From the NCBI GenBank assembly GCA_026239495.1, contig CP110830.1, positions 2,046,001-2,110,000 of the forward strand: a stretch of DNA of 64,000 bases, in the 5' to 3' direction. Positions 10,613-22,464 of the stretch are shown piece after piece; the stretch's first letter is position 1, and every line of letters begins with the position of its first letter. The translations under genes and the position numbers were made by a program. The notes beneath the pieces were generated by a model. That model was given only the letters and a program-made list of their open reading frames with translations, had not been told where the DNA came from and ran no database searches. Source of the stretch: Spiroplasma phoeniceum. Lineage in GTDB: Bacteria; Bacillota_I; Bacilli_A; Mycoplasmatales; Mycoplasmataceae.

Positions 10613-11685
10613 AGACTTCTTGCGTAACCTATTAAAAAATTGTAAATATTTGTAAAAAGACACTAATAGAAAAATATAATTTTAATTAATTATGTTTTTT
10701 ATTTAAAAATTTAATATTTTGCCACAACAAAAAATGAATTTATTATTTAAATTCTTTAATTTTAAATAAATCTTCTATGCTAAATGCAAATTATAAATTG
10801 AAGCAATTAAATTAAATCTTAAACTAAATCGTTTTCTTCGATTGCGATATTTTTCTGTAATAATTTTAAATTTTTTAAGAATAGCAAAAATATTTTCAAT
10901 AATAATTCTCATTTTTGAAACTATTCTATTACGTTTTTTTGTACTTTATTTAAAGGGTTTTTCTTTGTTTTTTTGTAGATATTAGAACATTATTGTGAAT
11001 TTTTTGTATTCCTTGATAACCACTATCAACTATTAATTTGGTATTTTTTAAAATTGAGATTTTTGATTCTTTAAATAAAGCATAATCATGTTTTTTTCAA
11101 AGCGAAAAACTTGTTGCAATAATTTTTTTGGTTTCTTGTTCGATAATTACTTGTGTTTTAATGGTGTGTTTTTTCTTTTTACCAGAATAAGATTGTTTTT
11201 GTCTTTTTTTGGGCGTTGGATTGGGGTTTTGATAACATCAATAATAATAGTTTTATCATTAAAATAATCATTTGTTAGTGATTTTTTACCAGCGAGTTGT
11301 TGAAAATCAGAGTGTTTAATTAAAATATCTTCAATTCACTTGATATTGCGATAACAACTAGATTCACTAATATCAAAACTTTTAGCAAGATGAAAATAAG
11401 CCCGATATTATCGTCAATACGATAAAGTCATCAATAGCCGATTTTATAGTGATAATTTATTAGTTTTGCCACCTTTTTTAAATTTTTCTATTTCAGCTAC
11501 TTGTAAAATATTTAACATTTTATTAAAAGTAGCTTTTTTGCTCCGGTTAATCGCAATAATTCTTTATCATTAATAAAATTAAATTTATCAAATTTCATAA
11601 TTTTAATCTTCTATAATTTCTATTTTAATTTAAAAATATTTTATAGGAATTTTAAAATAATTATATTAGGCTATGTAAGAAGTCT
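10613..11685 (-). mobile_element. IS5-family element, type B, degenerate
   Basis: The left terminus is complete; the right terminus has a mutation (TGTAAGAAGTCT). The transposase is broken by a stop near 11410 (TTATCG instead of TTCTCG on the plus strand) and by indels near 10938 and 11540. Confidence 0.9.
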
Positions 11686-12088
11686 AATAAGCAAAGAATG
11701 AACAATACATGTATTAAAAATATTGTAATATATAGAAGAACAACAAGAATGCAAAATATATATTGAAGATTGCTTACCAATTCAACTGCCTTCAACAAAA
11801 GATAGAGATAGTTTATTAAAATTAATAGGAGCAATAAAATTTAATAATTATAATTATTTATTAGATGAAAATTTTAATAGAAAAACTAAGTGAACAGCAC
11901 CTATTTTTACTAAATCAGTTTTTAAAAATATGGATAATTTGAGTAAATATAATGATAGTTGTTTATGATCATTTGATAAAGATACTAATTTAACTTATCA
12001 ATATGGTAAAGGTTGATTTTATAATAATAAGAAAATAAGTAATAATTTACGCGATGCAATTATTATTGCTAATTACGAAAGTAAATAA
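11686..12088 (+). pseudogene. RuvC-like resolvase of phage origin, 5'-truncated
   Basis: The frame carries IYIEDCLPIQLPSTKDRDSL, then NLSKYNDSCLWSF and LTYQYGKGWFYNNKKISNNL. It is clearly homologous to the phage gene at 38724-39195, whose N terminus has the RNase H-fold motif IGIDPSGAG. Here the N terminus is replaced by the IS end at 11685, and a TAA interrupts the remaining upstream frame near 11730. It lies 2 bases before the next small gene, the same order as in the second phage segment. Confidence 0.6.
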
Positions 12089-12090
12089 TT

Positions 12091-12294
12091 ATGAAACATT
12101 CATATAATCAAAAAACAGGGGAATATTATTCTAAATTAATTCGTAATATTAATATTTACTTAAATGAAAATGAAGAAAAAGTTTGAAATAAATTAAATTT
12201 TTATACTTATTCTAAAATAATTGAATATCTTATCAACTTTTATATAAAACACAATAAAAAAATAAAAAATAACCTTAATTGGTTATTTTTTTAA
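12091..12294 (+). CDS. Small phage protein
   Basis: The protein has 67 residues and starts MKHSYNQKTGEYYSKLIRN. It contains NENEEKVWNKLNFYTYSK with one UGA Trp. Its homologue at 39200-39388 has the same position after the RuvC-like gene, so it belongs to the phage early operon. The end may overlap a weak stem-loop (AACC/GGTT at 12271-12284) whose T tract doubles as the last codons. It could be a small DNA-binding protein; no family recognised. Confidence 0.55.
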
Positions 12295-12626
12295 ATACTA
12301 TTTGTTAGTTGTCTAATAGCATCTTTTTGTTGTTGTTTTTTGTCATTTACTTTAACTTGTTTTTTAACATTTTTAATTTGACCTATTTTTAATGCTAATT
12401 CTGTTGCATAATCAGGTCCTCGTAAATGTTTTTTGTGGGCAATAACAGCAGTTATTAATTCTCTAATTTCTGCTTTATATTTTTTAATTTTTTTAGCAGA
12501 TAATCCTGGAATACCAAGACTACCCACCCCACCACTATCCGCTAACATAAGTAAAGCAATCATTAATGTATCATTTAACTTTTTTTTAATTCCTTTCTTA
12601 TCCTCACTCAAACAGTGGCCACACAT
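12291..12626 (-). CDS. Small phage protein, possible late-region terminal gene
   Basis: The open frame is 111 residues. It is converging and nearly overlapping with the early gene that ends at 12294. The sequence has a hydrophobic stretch, LMIALLMLADSGGVGSLGI, then a basic, helical half (AKKIKKYKAEIRELITAVIA). The homologue at 39585-39872 starts MNDTLMINLL after AAAGGAATT. This suggests the real start here was at the equivalent NDTLM position (near 12580) and that the MCGHC extension is accidental. A holin-like role is possible but not shown. Confidence 0.5.
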   Translation of the reverse strand: MCGHCLSEDKKGIKKKLNDTLMIALLMLADSGGVGSLGIPGLSAKKIKKYKAEIRELITAVIAHKKHLRGPDYATELALKIGQIKNVKKQVKVNDKKQQQKDAIRQLTNSI

Positions 12627-12745
12627 CCTTTCAGAACAAAATAATTTATAAATTAAACTATATAACCACCCAAAAATATCAACGACCCCTATAAATATAG
12701 TTTATTTTAAATTTAATTTTTTGTTATTTTCATTTTGTATATTTT

Positions 12746-13305
12746 TTAATTTTTTTCTATTATGCCATCTAAATTATTTCATTGTTTTGTTACTCTTGAT
12801 TGAATAACGCGCGTATTAATCCGACAATCTAAACAATGTCTTAAATGGTATTTTTTTATTTTGATTTATCAATTCAAATAATAATTAAAGAAATTATTAA
12901 AGTAATTAAAGGTAATATTGTAAATACTAATCCCATTTTAGATATTTTTAATCTTGGTATATCAATTTTCATATCAAATTTTGGTTTACTAGTAGCAACA
13001 AATATACCTTGAATTCCGTTTGTAAATAAAGGTGTTAGTAAAATAGCAATTCCATTACCTCAATATTAACCATAATTATATCAATTAATATTATCTTTTA
13101 TTGCATTAATTATGCAATATTCTAATCAACAATTTAATACTAAAAATATCAATGTATAAAAACTAACCACTCAACTACGAATTTTATATTTTCTTTCTCA
13201 TTCTCTAATATCTTTATGAGTTCAATTATAAGTTGGAATAGGGTCTTTTTTAAATCAATTTCAAGGCAAAGCACCATTTAATCAAGTTGTTTTATATTGT
13301 TTCAT
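12746..13305 (-). pseudogene. Phage membrane protein with two nonsense codons
   Basis: It starts MKQYKTTWLNGALPWNWFKK (many UGA Trp). Hydrophobic stretches include VVSFYTLIFLVLNCWLEYCI, GNGIAILLTPLF and GLVFTILPLITLIISLIIIW, giving about three or four membrane segments. TAA codons interrupt it at 13066-13068 and near 12856. The partial homologue at 40038-40175 keeps TGA at the second position and reads on into HLRHCLDCRIN, so the original protein ended near 12746. It sits between the tail gene and the 12291 gene in the late operon. Confidence 0.6.
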
Positions 13306-14456
13306 TAATTTAATGTCCTTTCTAACTTACTTTTTTTCTTTCAATAAACACAAATCCCAAAGGTTTAAATGTTGCTGGACCATTAACTCCAATATTAATC
13401 AATCCATCAGGATTAATAGATAATGCTAAACATGCACTATTAACAACTATTTGACCATATATAACACCTATTGTTTGTATAAAAATCTGCCCTTTTTGAA
13501 ACACCCATTTACTTTTTAAATCTACTTTGCTATATTTTCCTGAGGCTCAAATTCTATAAATATAATTTTCTTTATCAAAATTAGGAATATTATATCCAGT
13601 TTGACCAACTATAAAATCACTAGTATCAACAATTTCTCAACCATTATCAGCATTAATAGATATATCACCACTGACCAATAATGAATTACCATTAATAGTT
13701 TTAATATTTGTTCCACTTATTAATTTATCTTGTTTAGTATTAATTATTCTGTTCATATTTTCTATTGCAGAATTAAATCCAGATATAGATAAATCTAATT
13801 TTTTTGATTTTTTTAAAATATATTTGCCATTTTCTTTATCAATATAATCTTTATTCAAATCACTATCTTTAATAACATCTGATGGAATTTCACCACCTTG
13901 TTTTGCTTTTCAAACATTATTATCAAAATAAATAGTATCATTATCAAATGGAACAATCATTTTAATATATTCGTTATAATCAATTTTACTAAAATCATTA
14001 ACAGTTGGACAGGCAATATTTATTGAATTATCTGTTTGTAATCGTTCTTTTAATAAAAATAATAATGTTGGATAAAAAGTTTTTTTACTAATATGCTTAT
14101 ATTCTTCTTCTCAAGGAAGAGCATAATTATCTAAACTATAATTATATGGTCTATCAACGGTTTTACTAGGCATAATATCAATTATTTCACCTGCTAATTT
14201 TAAAGCATTTTTAACATCACGAGTAATATTTTGATTTGCTTCAGAGTCATTAGTTTGAGAATAAGCAACTCCGCCCTGGGAAAATGAAGCACTACCAGTT
14301 AAATCATTAATTTCTTTGGGTAAATATCAATTTATAACTGCTAATAAAAAAGCAGATTGAATATAACTTAATCATTTATCATATTAGACTTCTTGCGATA
14401 CCTGGTTTTATTATTAAAATATTATTATAAAATATAATTTATGAGGATATTAAATT

Positions 14457-15283
14457 ATGAAATTTGATGAATTTAAAAATATTAATGATAAAGAATGATT
14501 AAGATTAACAGGAATAAAACAAGATATTTTTAATAAAATGTTAGATATTTTACAAGTAGCTGAAATAGAAAAATTTAAAAAAGGTGGCAAAGCTAATAAA
14601 TTATCACTAGAAAATCGATTATTGATGACTTTATCGTATTGACGAGAATATCGAACTTATTTTCATCTTGGAAAAAATTTCGGAATTAGTGAAGCTAATT
14701 GTTATCGCAATATCAAGTGAATTGAAGATATTTTAATTAAACACCCTGATTTTCAGCAAGTTGCTGGTAAAAAAGCACTAATAAATGATTATTTTAATGA
14801 TAAAAATATTATTATTGATGCTACCGAAACCCCAATCCAACGCCCAAAAAAAGACAAAAACAATCTTATTCTGGTAAAAAGAAAAAACACACTATTAAAA
14901 CACAAGTAATTATAGAACAAGAAACCAAAAAAATTATTGCAACAAGTTTTTCACTTGGTAAAAAACACGATTATGCTTTATTTAAAGAATCAAAAATCGC
15001 AATTTTAAAAAATACCAAATTAATAGTTGATAGTGGTTATCAAGGAATACAAAAAATTCACAATAATGTTATAATGCCCACAAAGAAAACTAAGAAAAAA
15101 CATTTAAATAAAGAACAAAAACAACATAATAGACTAGTTTCAAAAATAAGAATTATTATTGAAAATATTTTTGCTATTCTTAAAAAATTTAAAATTATTA
15201 CAGAAAAATATCGTAATCGAAGAAAACGATTTAGTTTAAGATTTAATTTAATTGCTTCAATTTATAATTTACAATTATTATAG
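14457..15283 (+). CDS. IS5-family transposase, -1 frameshift fusion
   Basis: The layout matches the copy at 3403-4229. The first frame reads to A_AAA_AAA near 14847-14853 and the second ends at 15283. Both frames are open and the three catalytic positions are kept. The MITE downstream does not touch the coding part, so this copy could still supply transposase; whether the longer right end still transposes is unknown. Confidence 0.8.
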
Positions 15284-15423
15284 TTATCATAAAAGATTTA
15301 TTTAAAATTAACGAATTTGAATAATAAAATAATTTTTCGTTGTGGCAAAATATTAAATTTTTAAATAAAAGACATAATTAATTAAAATTATAATTTTATA
15401 TTAACCCCTTTTTACAAATATTT

Positions 15424-15575
15424 GATAGCATTACAAAATTTGAGGTTTTATAAAAAATATAAATAAAATAATTGGATAAATTTTTAAAAATCCTGATTTA
15501 TTATTGTTTTAAATTCATCAATAATAGTAAAAAAAATAATTTTTATACCAAAACCTCAACCTTTTTCTTACTACC
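15424..15575 (+). repeat. MITE copy 3 with 8-bp target duplication
   Basis: This 152-bp element lies inside the IS copy at 14386. Flanks are exact AAATATTT repeats (15416-15423 and 15576-15583). Comparing with intact IS copies shows the empty site with a single AAATATTT, which proves insertion with duplication. Confidence 0.95.
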
Positions 15576-16005
15576 AAATATTTGAAATTATTTTAATGGG
15601 TTATGCAAGAAGTCTATTATTATTTTCATCTTTTAATTTTATCGCAAATGGTGTTTCATTATTGGCTCATATAGTTGAGTTAATTGGTTGTTTATTAAAA
15701 TCATCAATTGTTAATATATTAATTTCTTCACCTTTATATTTTTGAACTATTTTTAAACTACCTTGTCATTGAGCAATAGTACTTTCCATATTATCAAATA
15801 TTCGTGAATAACTACCATAATCACTTGGTTTAGCATTATTAGGTTTTCAACCAGTTTCTGTATCAGGAATATATGAACTATAAACATTAAAAGGAAATAC
15901 CATTCAATGTCTATTATCTCGTATATTTTCTTTGATATCTATTAAAGTATCATAGGCTTGTCTTCTTAATTCTTCCATAACACCTGGGTTAATTCTACTC
16001 ATTTT

Positions 16006-17397
16006 TTAATTCTCCTTAATTTCTGTTCTACCTTGTAAGGCATTTTGATTATTACCATTTTCATCATATTCCATTAATTTATTATTATGTTCTATTTCTT
16101 TGACTTGTATTTTATCTTGTCATGTTTCTATTTTTTTTAAATATTTGGCTGCTTCTAATTCATCAATATTTTCATATTCAGTAATTGCTCTTATTGGTTC
16201 CATTGTGCCATTATCTAATCTGGCAGTAATTAATTCATTTTGTCGCATTTGGTCTACTAAACTAGCACTAACAAAATCAAAACCATAAGGTCTTTCACCC
16301 ATACCATTTCATAAACCATAATATTTTAAAACAGTATCAAACATTTTAGTATAATATTGCTTGCGATATGCTTGTAAATATGCTTGTTTTTCTAAATCTT
16401 TTGTTTTAATTAATAAAGATTGTGTTTTATTTTGGTCATTATCTGATTTATCACCAAATGGACTAGAAAAATGACATGCCAAATATACTTGTTCAATAAC
16501 TGCTTTTTGGTCTTCGGTATATGTTTCTAAGGTTGGTGTCCCCTGTACTACTTGTAAAGATTGGGATAATTGACCATCTACTGTTGATGAACTTGATTGA
16601 ACAAAAATATCATCAAATACATCTTGTAGTACTTTTTTATTACCTTTGTTATAAGCAGTCATTAAATCATCGCTTAGTATCCCATATCAATGAGTACGAT
16701 TTGCATATCTTTCTTTTGATTTAATATTAAAACTATCTTCTAAATCAAATTGTAATTTATAACAATTTGCCATAGTAGGTCATGGGTTTAAAGTAGTTGA
16801 AGTAGATAAAAATAAAGGATTAGGTTCATTTATCATTTCTCAAAAAGGCACGATACCTAATTTATTTTTAAATTCTTGTACTAAAAAAGGTCTAACATCA
16901 TCTTTAATTTGTGTTTTACTTTGCCCAACAACTATTTCATTATTTTTAGGTCAACCTTTAATAACTATTTTATCTTTGGTACAAATTAAATTTAAAATAA
17001 AACCACTGTCTGATTGATGATAATTTAATCAAATATCAGCACCTTGTTCAATTTCATTTATTTTACTTACGCGTGATGTAAAGTTAAATGGGTTAATTCA
17101 TAAATCAATATTGCCATCACTATTTTCTAATAAACCGAAGATAGTTTTACCCATTAAACTTGCTGTTAATTCATTCTTATCTAATTTTTCTTTTATTTTA
17201 TAGGTTTCATATCATCAATTTAATTTTTCTAAAATGTCTTTACGATGAGACTTAAATAAAATATCTTTACCATTTACTAGTCGCATTTGATGGCGAGCAA
17301 TAATATTGGCTAAATTAATTGTTCAATCATAATTATAAAATTTTAAAACACTATTAATATCATTTAAGTTTGGTAAACTAGGGAAAGTATTATTCAT
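16006..17397 (-). CDS. Phage portal protein
   Basis: The 463-residue frame starts MNNTFPSLPNLNDINSVLKF and stays open with UGA as Trp. It follows the terminase gene and one small gene, the usual position of a portal gene in tailed phages. The protein is mostly alpha/beta with a charged C-terminal region (KDLEKQAYLQAYRKQYYTKM) like the helical stem and crown region of portals. In the virion it would form the dodecameric DNA-entry ring at one capsid vertex. No signal or membrane segment is present. The call is based on gene order, size and general character more than a diagnostic motif; it is one of the few intact late genes here. Confidence 0.6.
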
Positions 17398-17668
17398 TGT
17401 TATTTTTCTCCTTTAATTTTAAAATAAGTGCATAATTAATAATATTTACTGTTAATAAACTAGGTTCATTTGCTAAAACTTGTACACATACTTTAACTTT
17501 TTGATATTTTTTAATATATTCGTTATATAAATTTAAATTACATATTGCGATATTATCTTTTTTTAATTCTTGACAAAGTCTTTTTTTAACTTGTCCACAA
17601 ACAGACATATATGGTCTTTTTGCATTTATTACACGCTCATCATGTATTACATAAATATCTTTTTTCAT
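17390..17668 (-). CDS. Small phage protein between terminase and portal
   Basis: It starts MKKDIYVIHDERVINAKRPY and contains SVCGQVKKRLCQELKKDNIA, about 92 residues. The ATG at 17668 overlaps the terminase stop (TAATG) and follows AAAGGGAGTG, so it is preferred over the upstream ATG at 17695. Its end overlaps the portal start by 8 bases, showing a tight translationally coupled operon. Function unknown. Confidence 0.65.
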   Translation of the reverse strand: MKKDIYVIHDERVINAKRPYMSVCGQVKKRLCQELKKDNIAICNLNLYNEYIKKYQKVKVCVQVLANEPSLLTVNIINYALILKLKEKNNNE

Positions 17669-19128
17669 TAAGTTAATCACTCCCTTTGTTGTCATAATTT
17701 ATAATCTGCTGAACTATTATGTTTAACCATTGGCACTAATTCAAAGTGTAAAGCATAAAAATCACTATCAAATGTGTCATCATATAAGTCTAGCATTCGT
17801 TCTTCTCTGGCATCTTGTTTATCTTCTCATTGAATTAATTCATATTGGGTTTTACTTACAGGACATTTTTCTCATAATCATTTTAATTGATTAGTATTTA
17901 TTAACATTGTAAATGCTTCAATACGATGCTTTATTTTAAATTTTTGCTTTTGTGCTGGTTTAAAATGCATGTATTGACCAAAAGTATAATTATATTTTTC
18001 TCTATTTAAACTTTCTAGTGTTGCATAAGCACTATCATCAACATTAATTTATATACCTTGTTGAATTAAATTAAAGTATTGGTTTAATTGATTGTTGTAA
18101 AACTCTAAAATATCTTTTACTTGTTCTAATGGTCCTTTAAATTGTTGAGTAGCATTTGAATGAGTATATTCTGCTACTTTATAGGCTTTTTTATCAAATG
18201 AATTATATATTCAAAAACTCGCTGCTGTTGTATGTCCCTTAGGACTAGTGGAGTTTGCTAAGTCAACACCACCCAATAATTTCGTTGGTTGAATAATATC
18301 TGTTGCTTGCATTATATCAATATATCTTGCAAAGATTGACCCACTAGTATTGCCGGGCAATCCTCAACTTCATACTCTTGCTCTTTCAATATCTAATTGT
18401 TCTAATCTTAATTGTTCATTAACTTTATCTTGTGGTAATTCATAATTAAGTCTTCAACTAGAATAATGAATAATAATTTTCATATTTCATTTTTCGATAT
18501 ATTTAATTTGTTCATATTTACTACGCATTATTTCTTCATTAAAAGGTAATAATTCATTACAATAACCAACAATATATCTTTTTAAACTTTCAGGATTACA
18601 TGTATTAATTGTTATTTTATTTTGATAACCACGAATAGCAAACTCTAAATCACTTAAATCTTTTTGTTGAAATTGGTCACATTCTTCTCTTCAATCAATA
18701 ACTAATTTATATTTATTCAAATCAGCAAATGCTTTTAATTTTTCTTTTCGACTTGGTGAATGTAAACCTTTACAATATATTTTGCTACCATTTGATAAAG
18801 TAAAAGTAAAATTTGATAAATTAATAGTATAAGGAATATTATTTTCATCTAACATATTTCATATATTTTGAAATACACTATCTTTTAAATCTTTACTCCA
18901 ATACATACTAGCAATGATACAAATTGGTTTTTTAATTAATAAACTAATTTTTAATAATTCACCAAACATTTTAATATTTGAAATAGTCTTACCACTATAT
19001 CGTGTTCCAATTTGATTAATTTCATTTACTAATTCATATTTCTTAGCAAATGGATATTTATTACCAATACTACTATTTTGTAATAACCAATAAGGCGTTT
19101 CTAACAAATAAGTAAAATGATTAAGCAT
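17668..19128 (-). pseudogene. Phage terminase large subunit with one nonsense codon
   Basis: The frame starts MLNHFTYLLETPYWLL. The ATPase part has an atypical Walker A (QIGTRYSGKTISNIK) and a Walker B-like KLVIDWREECDQ, then a coupling region (TCNPES). The nuclease part carries LLGGVDLANSTSPKGHTTA and NVDDSAYATLESL, with acidic residues as in RNase H-fold terminase nucleases. Family role: cut concatemeric DNA and pump it through the portal. A single TAA at 18049-18051 (after QQGI) interrupts an otherwise intact frame of about 486 codons. Either the gene is dead or this is a very recent mutation or base error. It overlaps the small-subunit stop. Confidence 0.75.
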
Positions 19129-19521
19129 TATTATCACTTTCTTTTTTAATATCTCTAATATCCGTTTGTAAATTAACTATTATTGGTTGTTGATTATTTA
19201 AGTTTAATTTTTGTTCTAACTGTTTTTCTTGTATTGAATATTTATAATTAAATGCCCGTTGTCAATATAATTTAGCACCATCTGGTGATTTCATCATAAA
19301 ATTAATTATTTCACTTTCAATTCTATCAACTTGTTTTTCAAGTAAATGAACTATCTTCTCGCTCTTGTAAATTTCATATATCTTCATCGGTTAGAAAGGT
19401 TGAATTCATTGGTTAAATCATTCAAAGCATATGGTTTATTAGGTGATTTATTTTGCCAAAATTAATCTATTTTAAGATAGAATGTTCGTAAACTTGCTGT
19501 TTTTGGATTAAATTCTTTCAT
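19121..19521 (-). pseudogene. Phage small terminase-like gene, degenerate
   Basis: It starts MKEFNPKTASLRTFYLKID (19521, with AAGGAG upstream) and then meets a TAA and frame changes. A downstream frame gives LLEKQVDRIESEIINFMMKS, then PDGAKLYWQRAFNYKYS and LNLNNQQPIIVNLQTDIRDI, ending 8 bases into the large terminase. Position directly upstream of the large subunit suggests the DNA-recognition subunit. The fragmented frame makes function unlikely. Confidence 0.5.
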
Positions 19522-19571
19522 TTTTTACTCCTTTATATGGTTGAATATAAGTAGAGAAAAACATGTATAGA

Positions 19572-19650
19572 AGAACTTGACACGGTTCTTTTTTTATTAT
19601 CTACATTTTACATCAAAATAAAAAAAAGTAAATTACTTTACTTTTTTCAG
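19572..19650. terminator. Two stem-loops upstream of the late phage operon
   Basis: AAGAAC/GTTCTT with a T7 tract lies at about 19572-19597, on the plus strand. A second AAAGTAA..TTACTTT stem flanked by A and T runs lies at 19624-19650 and could act in both directions. They isolate the late operon from plus-strand transcription. Confidence 0.45.
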
Positions 19651-19670
19651 TTAAATTAATTTGCTAATAA
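19648..19670. promoter_or_regulatory. Phage intergenic sequence shared with the early region
   Basis: The sequence CAGTTAAATTAATTTGCTAA and the next bases recur, with one base missing, at 35776-35797, just before the first early phage gene. Here it lies upstream of the late (terminase) operon. This suggests that both loci derive from one divergent early/late control region. Confidence 0.45.
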
Positions 19671-19707
19671 TTAACAATTAAATTATAACACAATAAATAA
19701 AAAATAA

Positions 19708-20866
19708 TATCTTTTCTTTAATTTTGTCGAAAACTCTTGATGAAATAAAAAAAATCATCAATATGACAATTTAAAAACTAATTTTGTGTAAGATTATGAT
19801 TTTGTTTTAAATTTTTTAAACGTTAAAATATAATACCGTTGATTGTTGGTTTGGTGTTAAACCTTTATGTTGGTATTTTCATTTTCAGAGCTTTAAATAA
19901 TTTTGAATATTAGTGAAACCCAAACCATGATAATGAATTAAGGCTTCTTTAAGACTGGATTGTAATTTATTAATCTTATTTAACTTTCGATAACTAGTAT
20001 CAGGGTTTGTACTAGTTTTGGTGGAATATAGAGTAGAATTTGTTTGTTTTGCTACTAATAAATATAGTGGTTGCATGTCAGAAATAATCGTTGATTTTTC
20101 TTTAATCAATTGCTTATTCATATTTTCAATAATTCATTGTTTTTGTAATCGTTTGGTATTGGTAGATTGAACAAAAATATTATTATTGCTATCAACTGCC
20201 ATTTGAATACAGCATTTGGTATTGGTTGAAAATGGATCGAGATGAGTTTTTCGTTTATCAAATTTATCTTTAAAATTACCTTTATGGATTTCTTTAATAA
20301 ATGTTTCATCCATTTGAATTTGACCATTTAATTTTTTAAATTTTAATTGGGTATTTTCTAATTGTTTTGATTGCATTAATTTTTGTCGATTATACCAAGC
20401 AGTTTTTGGGGTTGTTTTAATAAAACGAGAAATTATTTTGCTAGATTGTCCTAATAATGCAATTTGAATTAATAAATTTCATTGTTCATAATTTAAATGA
20501 CTTCAATAAGTAAAATGATGACGAAAAGCATCAAAACTAGCACGACATTTTTTACATAAATATTTTTGTTTTCCTTCAGGATTATGACCATTTTTAACAC
20601 AATGAAAAGATTTGCAATTAGGACATGTAATGCCTTTATCTCTAAATTTTTGATCAATTTCATTTAAACGTTTTTGTTTTTTGATTACCTTTACTTCTTT
20701 TTTTATTTTTTCATAAAATTCTAAAAATTGATCATCTGTAAAACTGTTTTTTAATTCTGTAATTATTTTTTCCATCAATTATTTACCTCTATATATTAAA
20801 AATATACCTAAAATTAGGTATATTCTATAAATATCAAGAGTTTTCGACAAAATTAAAGTATCTTTT
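19708..20866 (-). mobile_element. IS1595-family element, intact with target duplication
   Basis: The 1143-bp element (19716-20858) has inverted termini CTTTAATTTTGTCGAAAACT and the matching complement. It is flanked by a perfect 8-bp repeat, TATCTTTT (19708-19715 and 20859-20866), the duplication length known for IS1595 elements. Exact flanks and an open transposase indicate a recent insertion. Confidence 0.9.
19816..20778 (-). CDS. IS1595-family transposase
   Basis: The frame of 320 residues is uninterrupted when UGA is Trp. An N-terminal zinc ribbon is visible (ITCPNCKSFHCVKNGHN then YLCKKCRASF, about residues 48-82). A DDE domain follows with the first Asp in GQIQMDETFIKEIHKG, and a C-terminal region ends LTPNQQSTVLYFNV. 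This order (zinc ribbon then ISXO2-like nuclease) defines the IS1595 family. The ATG at 20778 is followed directly by a second ATG and preceded by GAGGTAAATAATTG. It is the only copy in the window. Confidence 0.9.
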
Positions 20867-20923
20867 TTTGCATTTTTATTATTTTTGTGTTAATGTGTAG
20901 AACTAAGGAAAGAGGGTACAAAA

Positions 20924-22261
20924 ATGCTAAATATTGATAACAATTTTTTTAAGAATTTTAATAATTTGTTATGTATACAAAGTATTGAAATTATTCAAAA
21001 AAATTTAGAAGATTGTGATGAATGAATTTTTAAAAATTATAAAATTGATGAAACTTTAAAAGAATTTAAAGATTATAAAGTAAAAGAAATAAAACCAAGA
21101 ACATTAACTATTTTAAATGGAAAAATAACTTTTAAAAGAAGAAAATATTATAAAATTAATCCAGAAACAGGTAAAGAAGAATATATTTTTCCTTTGGATA
21201 AACTTTTAGGCATTGAAAAATGACAAAGAATAGATAATACTGTTAAAGAAAAAATATCATCATTTATTGGTAATAAAAAAAATATCAAGATATTTTAGAT
21301 ACTATGGAACATGTAAAAATTTGTATAAAAACAATTTCAAATATTATGAAAAATGCAAAAATTGATAAAGAATATTATCTTAATAAAACTGATAAAAAAA
21401 TAAAGATACCTCATACTTTATATATTCAAATTGATGGAACTTATTTAAAAATGTGAAATGAAAATAAAAAAGGGAAAGAAAAAATAAAAAAACATAGTAT
21501 ATTTTCAACTGTTCATACTGGCTTTGATAAAGCAAAATCAACTAAAAAAACCTGTAATTGCAAATAAATTAGGTGTTATAGAACTAGATAATATTCCAGA
21601 ATATATTAAAAAAAATAGTAAATTAACTAATTTTGTTAATAAATTACTTACATTAATTACAAGTTATTATGATATTAATGACAATATTGAATTTATGGTA
21701 TTAGGAGATGGTGCACCTTGAATTAAAAATATTGCAAAATTTATTCAAGAATATTTCCCTAAAAATAAAGTACATTACACGATAGATAAATTTCATCTTA
21801 CAAGTAGATTTAAAAAATTATATCCTTATCAAAGTAAAAACAAACAAAATAAAGAAACATATCATAAAGCAGTTGATTATTTTTTTAATGCTAAATATGA
21901 AAAATTATTAGAATGTTTAGAAAACGGTGCTTCTTTTATAAAAGAATCAAAAATGAAATTCTTAAAAGAGACAATTAGATTAATTAAAAATAATGAAGAA
22001 GGTGTCAGAAATCAAACATTATGAAATAATATTGGTTGTCATATTGAGGGTGATATTTCGCATTACTGTAAAGGTGTTTCGGTTAAAAAAGCAACTTATC
22101 ATGAAAAAACTATTAAAAATAAATTAAATACTAGTATGATGAATTTTAAAAATAAAATTAATTTATTTAATACTAATGAATCATTAGAAGAAAATAGAAT
22201 TAATTATTCAGTTAATAATTTTGTAAATAATAGTTTACAATCAAACTTATATTTTTATTAA
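20924..22261 (+). pseudogene. ISLre2/UPF0236-family transposase with two frameshifts
   Basis: It starts MLNIDNNFFKNFNNLLCIQS. Typical family segments follow: ILNGKITFKRRKYYKINPET, IQIDGTYLKMWNENKKG, IEFMVLGDGAPWIKNIAKFI, HYTIDKFHLTSRFKKL and TLWNNIGCHIEGDISHYCKG. Compared with the partial copy at 41252, short deletions shift the frame near 21275 (AATAAAAAAAATATC) and 21548 (CTAAAAAAACC). Otherwise it is near full length (about 445 codons). I could not define inverted termini. Confidence 0.75.
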
Positions 22262-22464
22262 TTTTATCTAATAAATTAAATAACTTTAATAAACATGTAT
22301 TTTTGTCGTGGAAAAATTTAAAAAATGTTAAAATATTGTTGACAATAAAATTAAAAGTTATATACTTTAGATAAGTAGGTGGTATTTTTATTCCACAATT
22401 TCTAAGATATTAATTAAAACCCTTAAATAATACATACAACCATAATATTGAAAAATTATTTAGT
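22262..22464. other. Gene-free spacer
   Basis: This AT-rich stretch between the ISLre2-type gene and the composite IS contains GTAGGTGGTATTTTTATTCC, which might be part of the ISLre2 right end. No gene is seen. Confidence 0.4.

Larger units (their letters stand above)
14386..15615 (+). mobile_element. IS5-family element, type A, carrying a MITE
   Basis: Both termini and TA flanks are present. The length of 1230 bp equals the normal 1070 plus a 152-bp MITE and its 8-bp duplication, inserted between the transposase stop and the right terminus. It is inserted antisense in the tail gene. Confidence 0.95.
13322..16002 (-). pseudogene. Phage tail/tip protein gene split by an IS
   Basis: The N part (16002-15616) starts MSRINPGVMEELRRQAYDT, 3 bases after the portal stop and with AAGGAG upstream. 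The C part (14385-13322) includes SGTNIKTINGNSLLVSGDI, the repeat-like motif typical of phage tail fibre and receptor-binding proteins. It ends in a roughly 110-residue module, [18 protein letters not shown] through [20 protein letters not shown] to FVFIERKKVS. That module recurs in the gene at 59624-60508. The two halves do not rejoin cleanly in frame around the TA, so an extra small change or two separate genes are possible. Confidence 0.6.
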
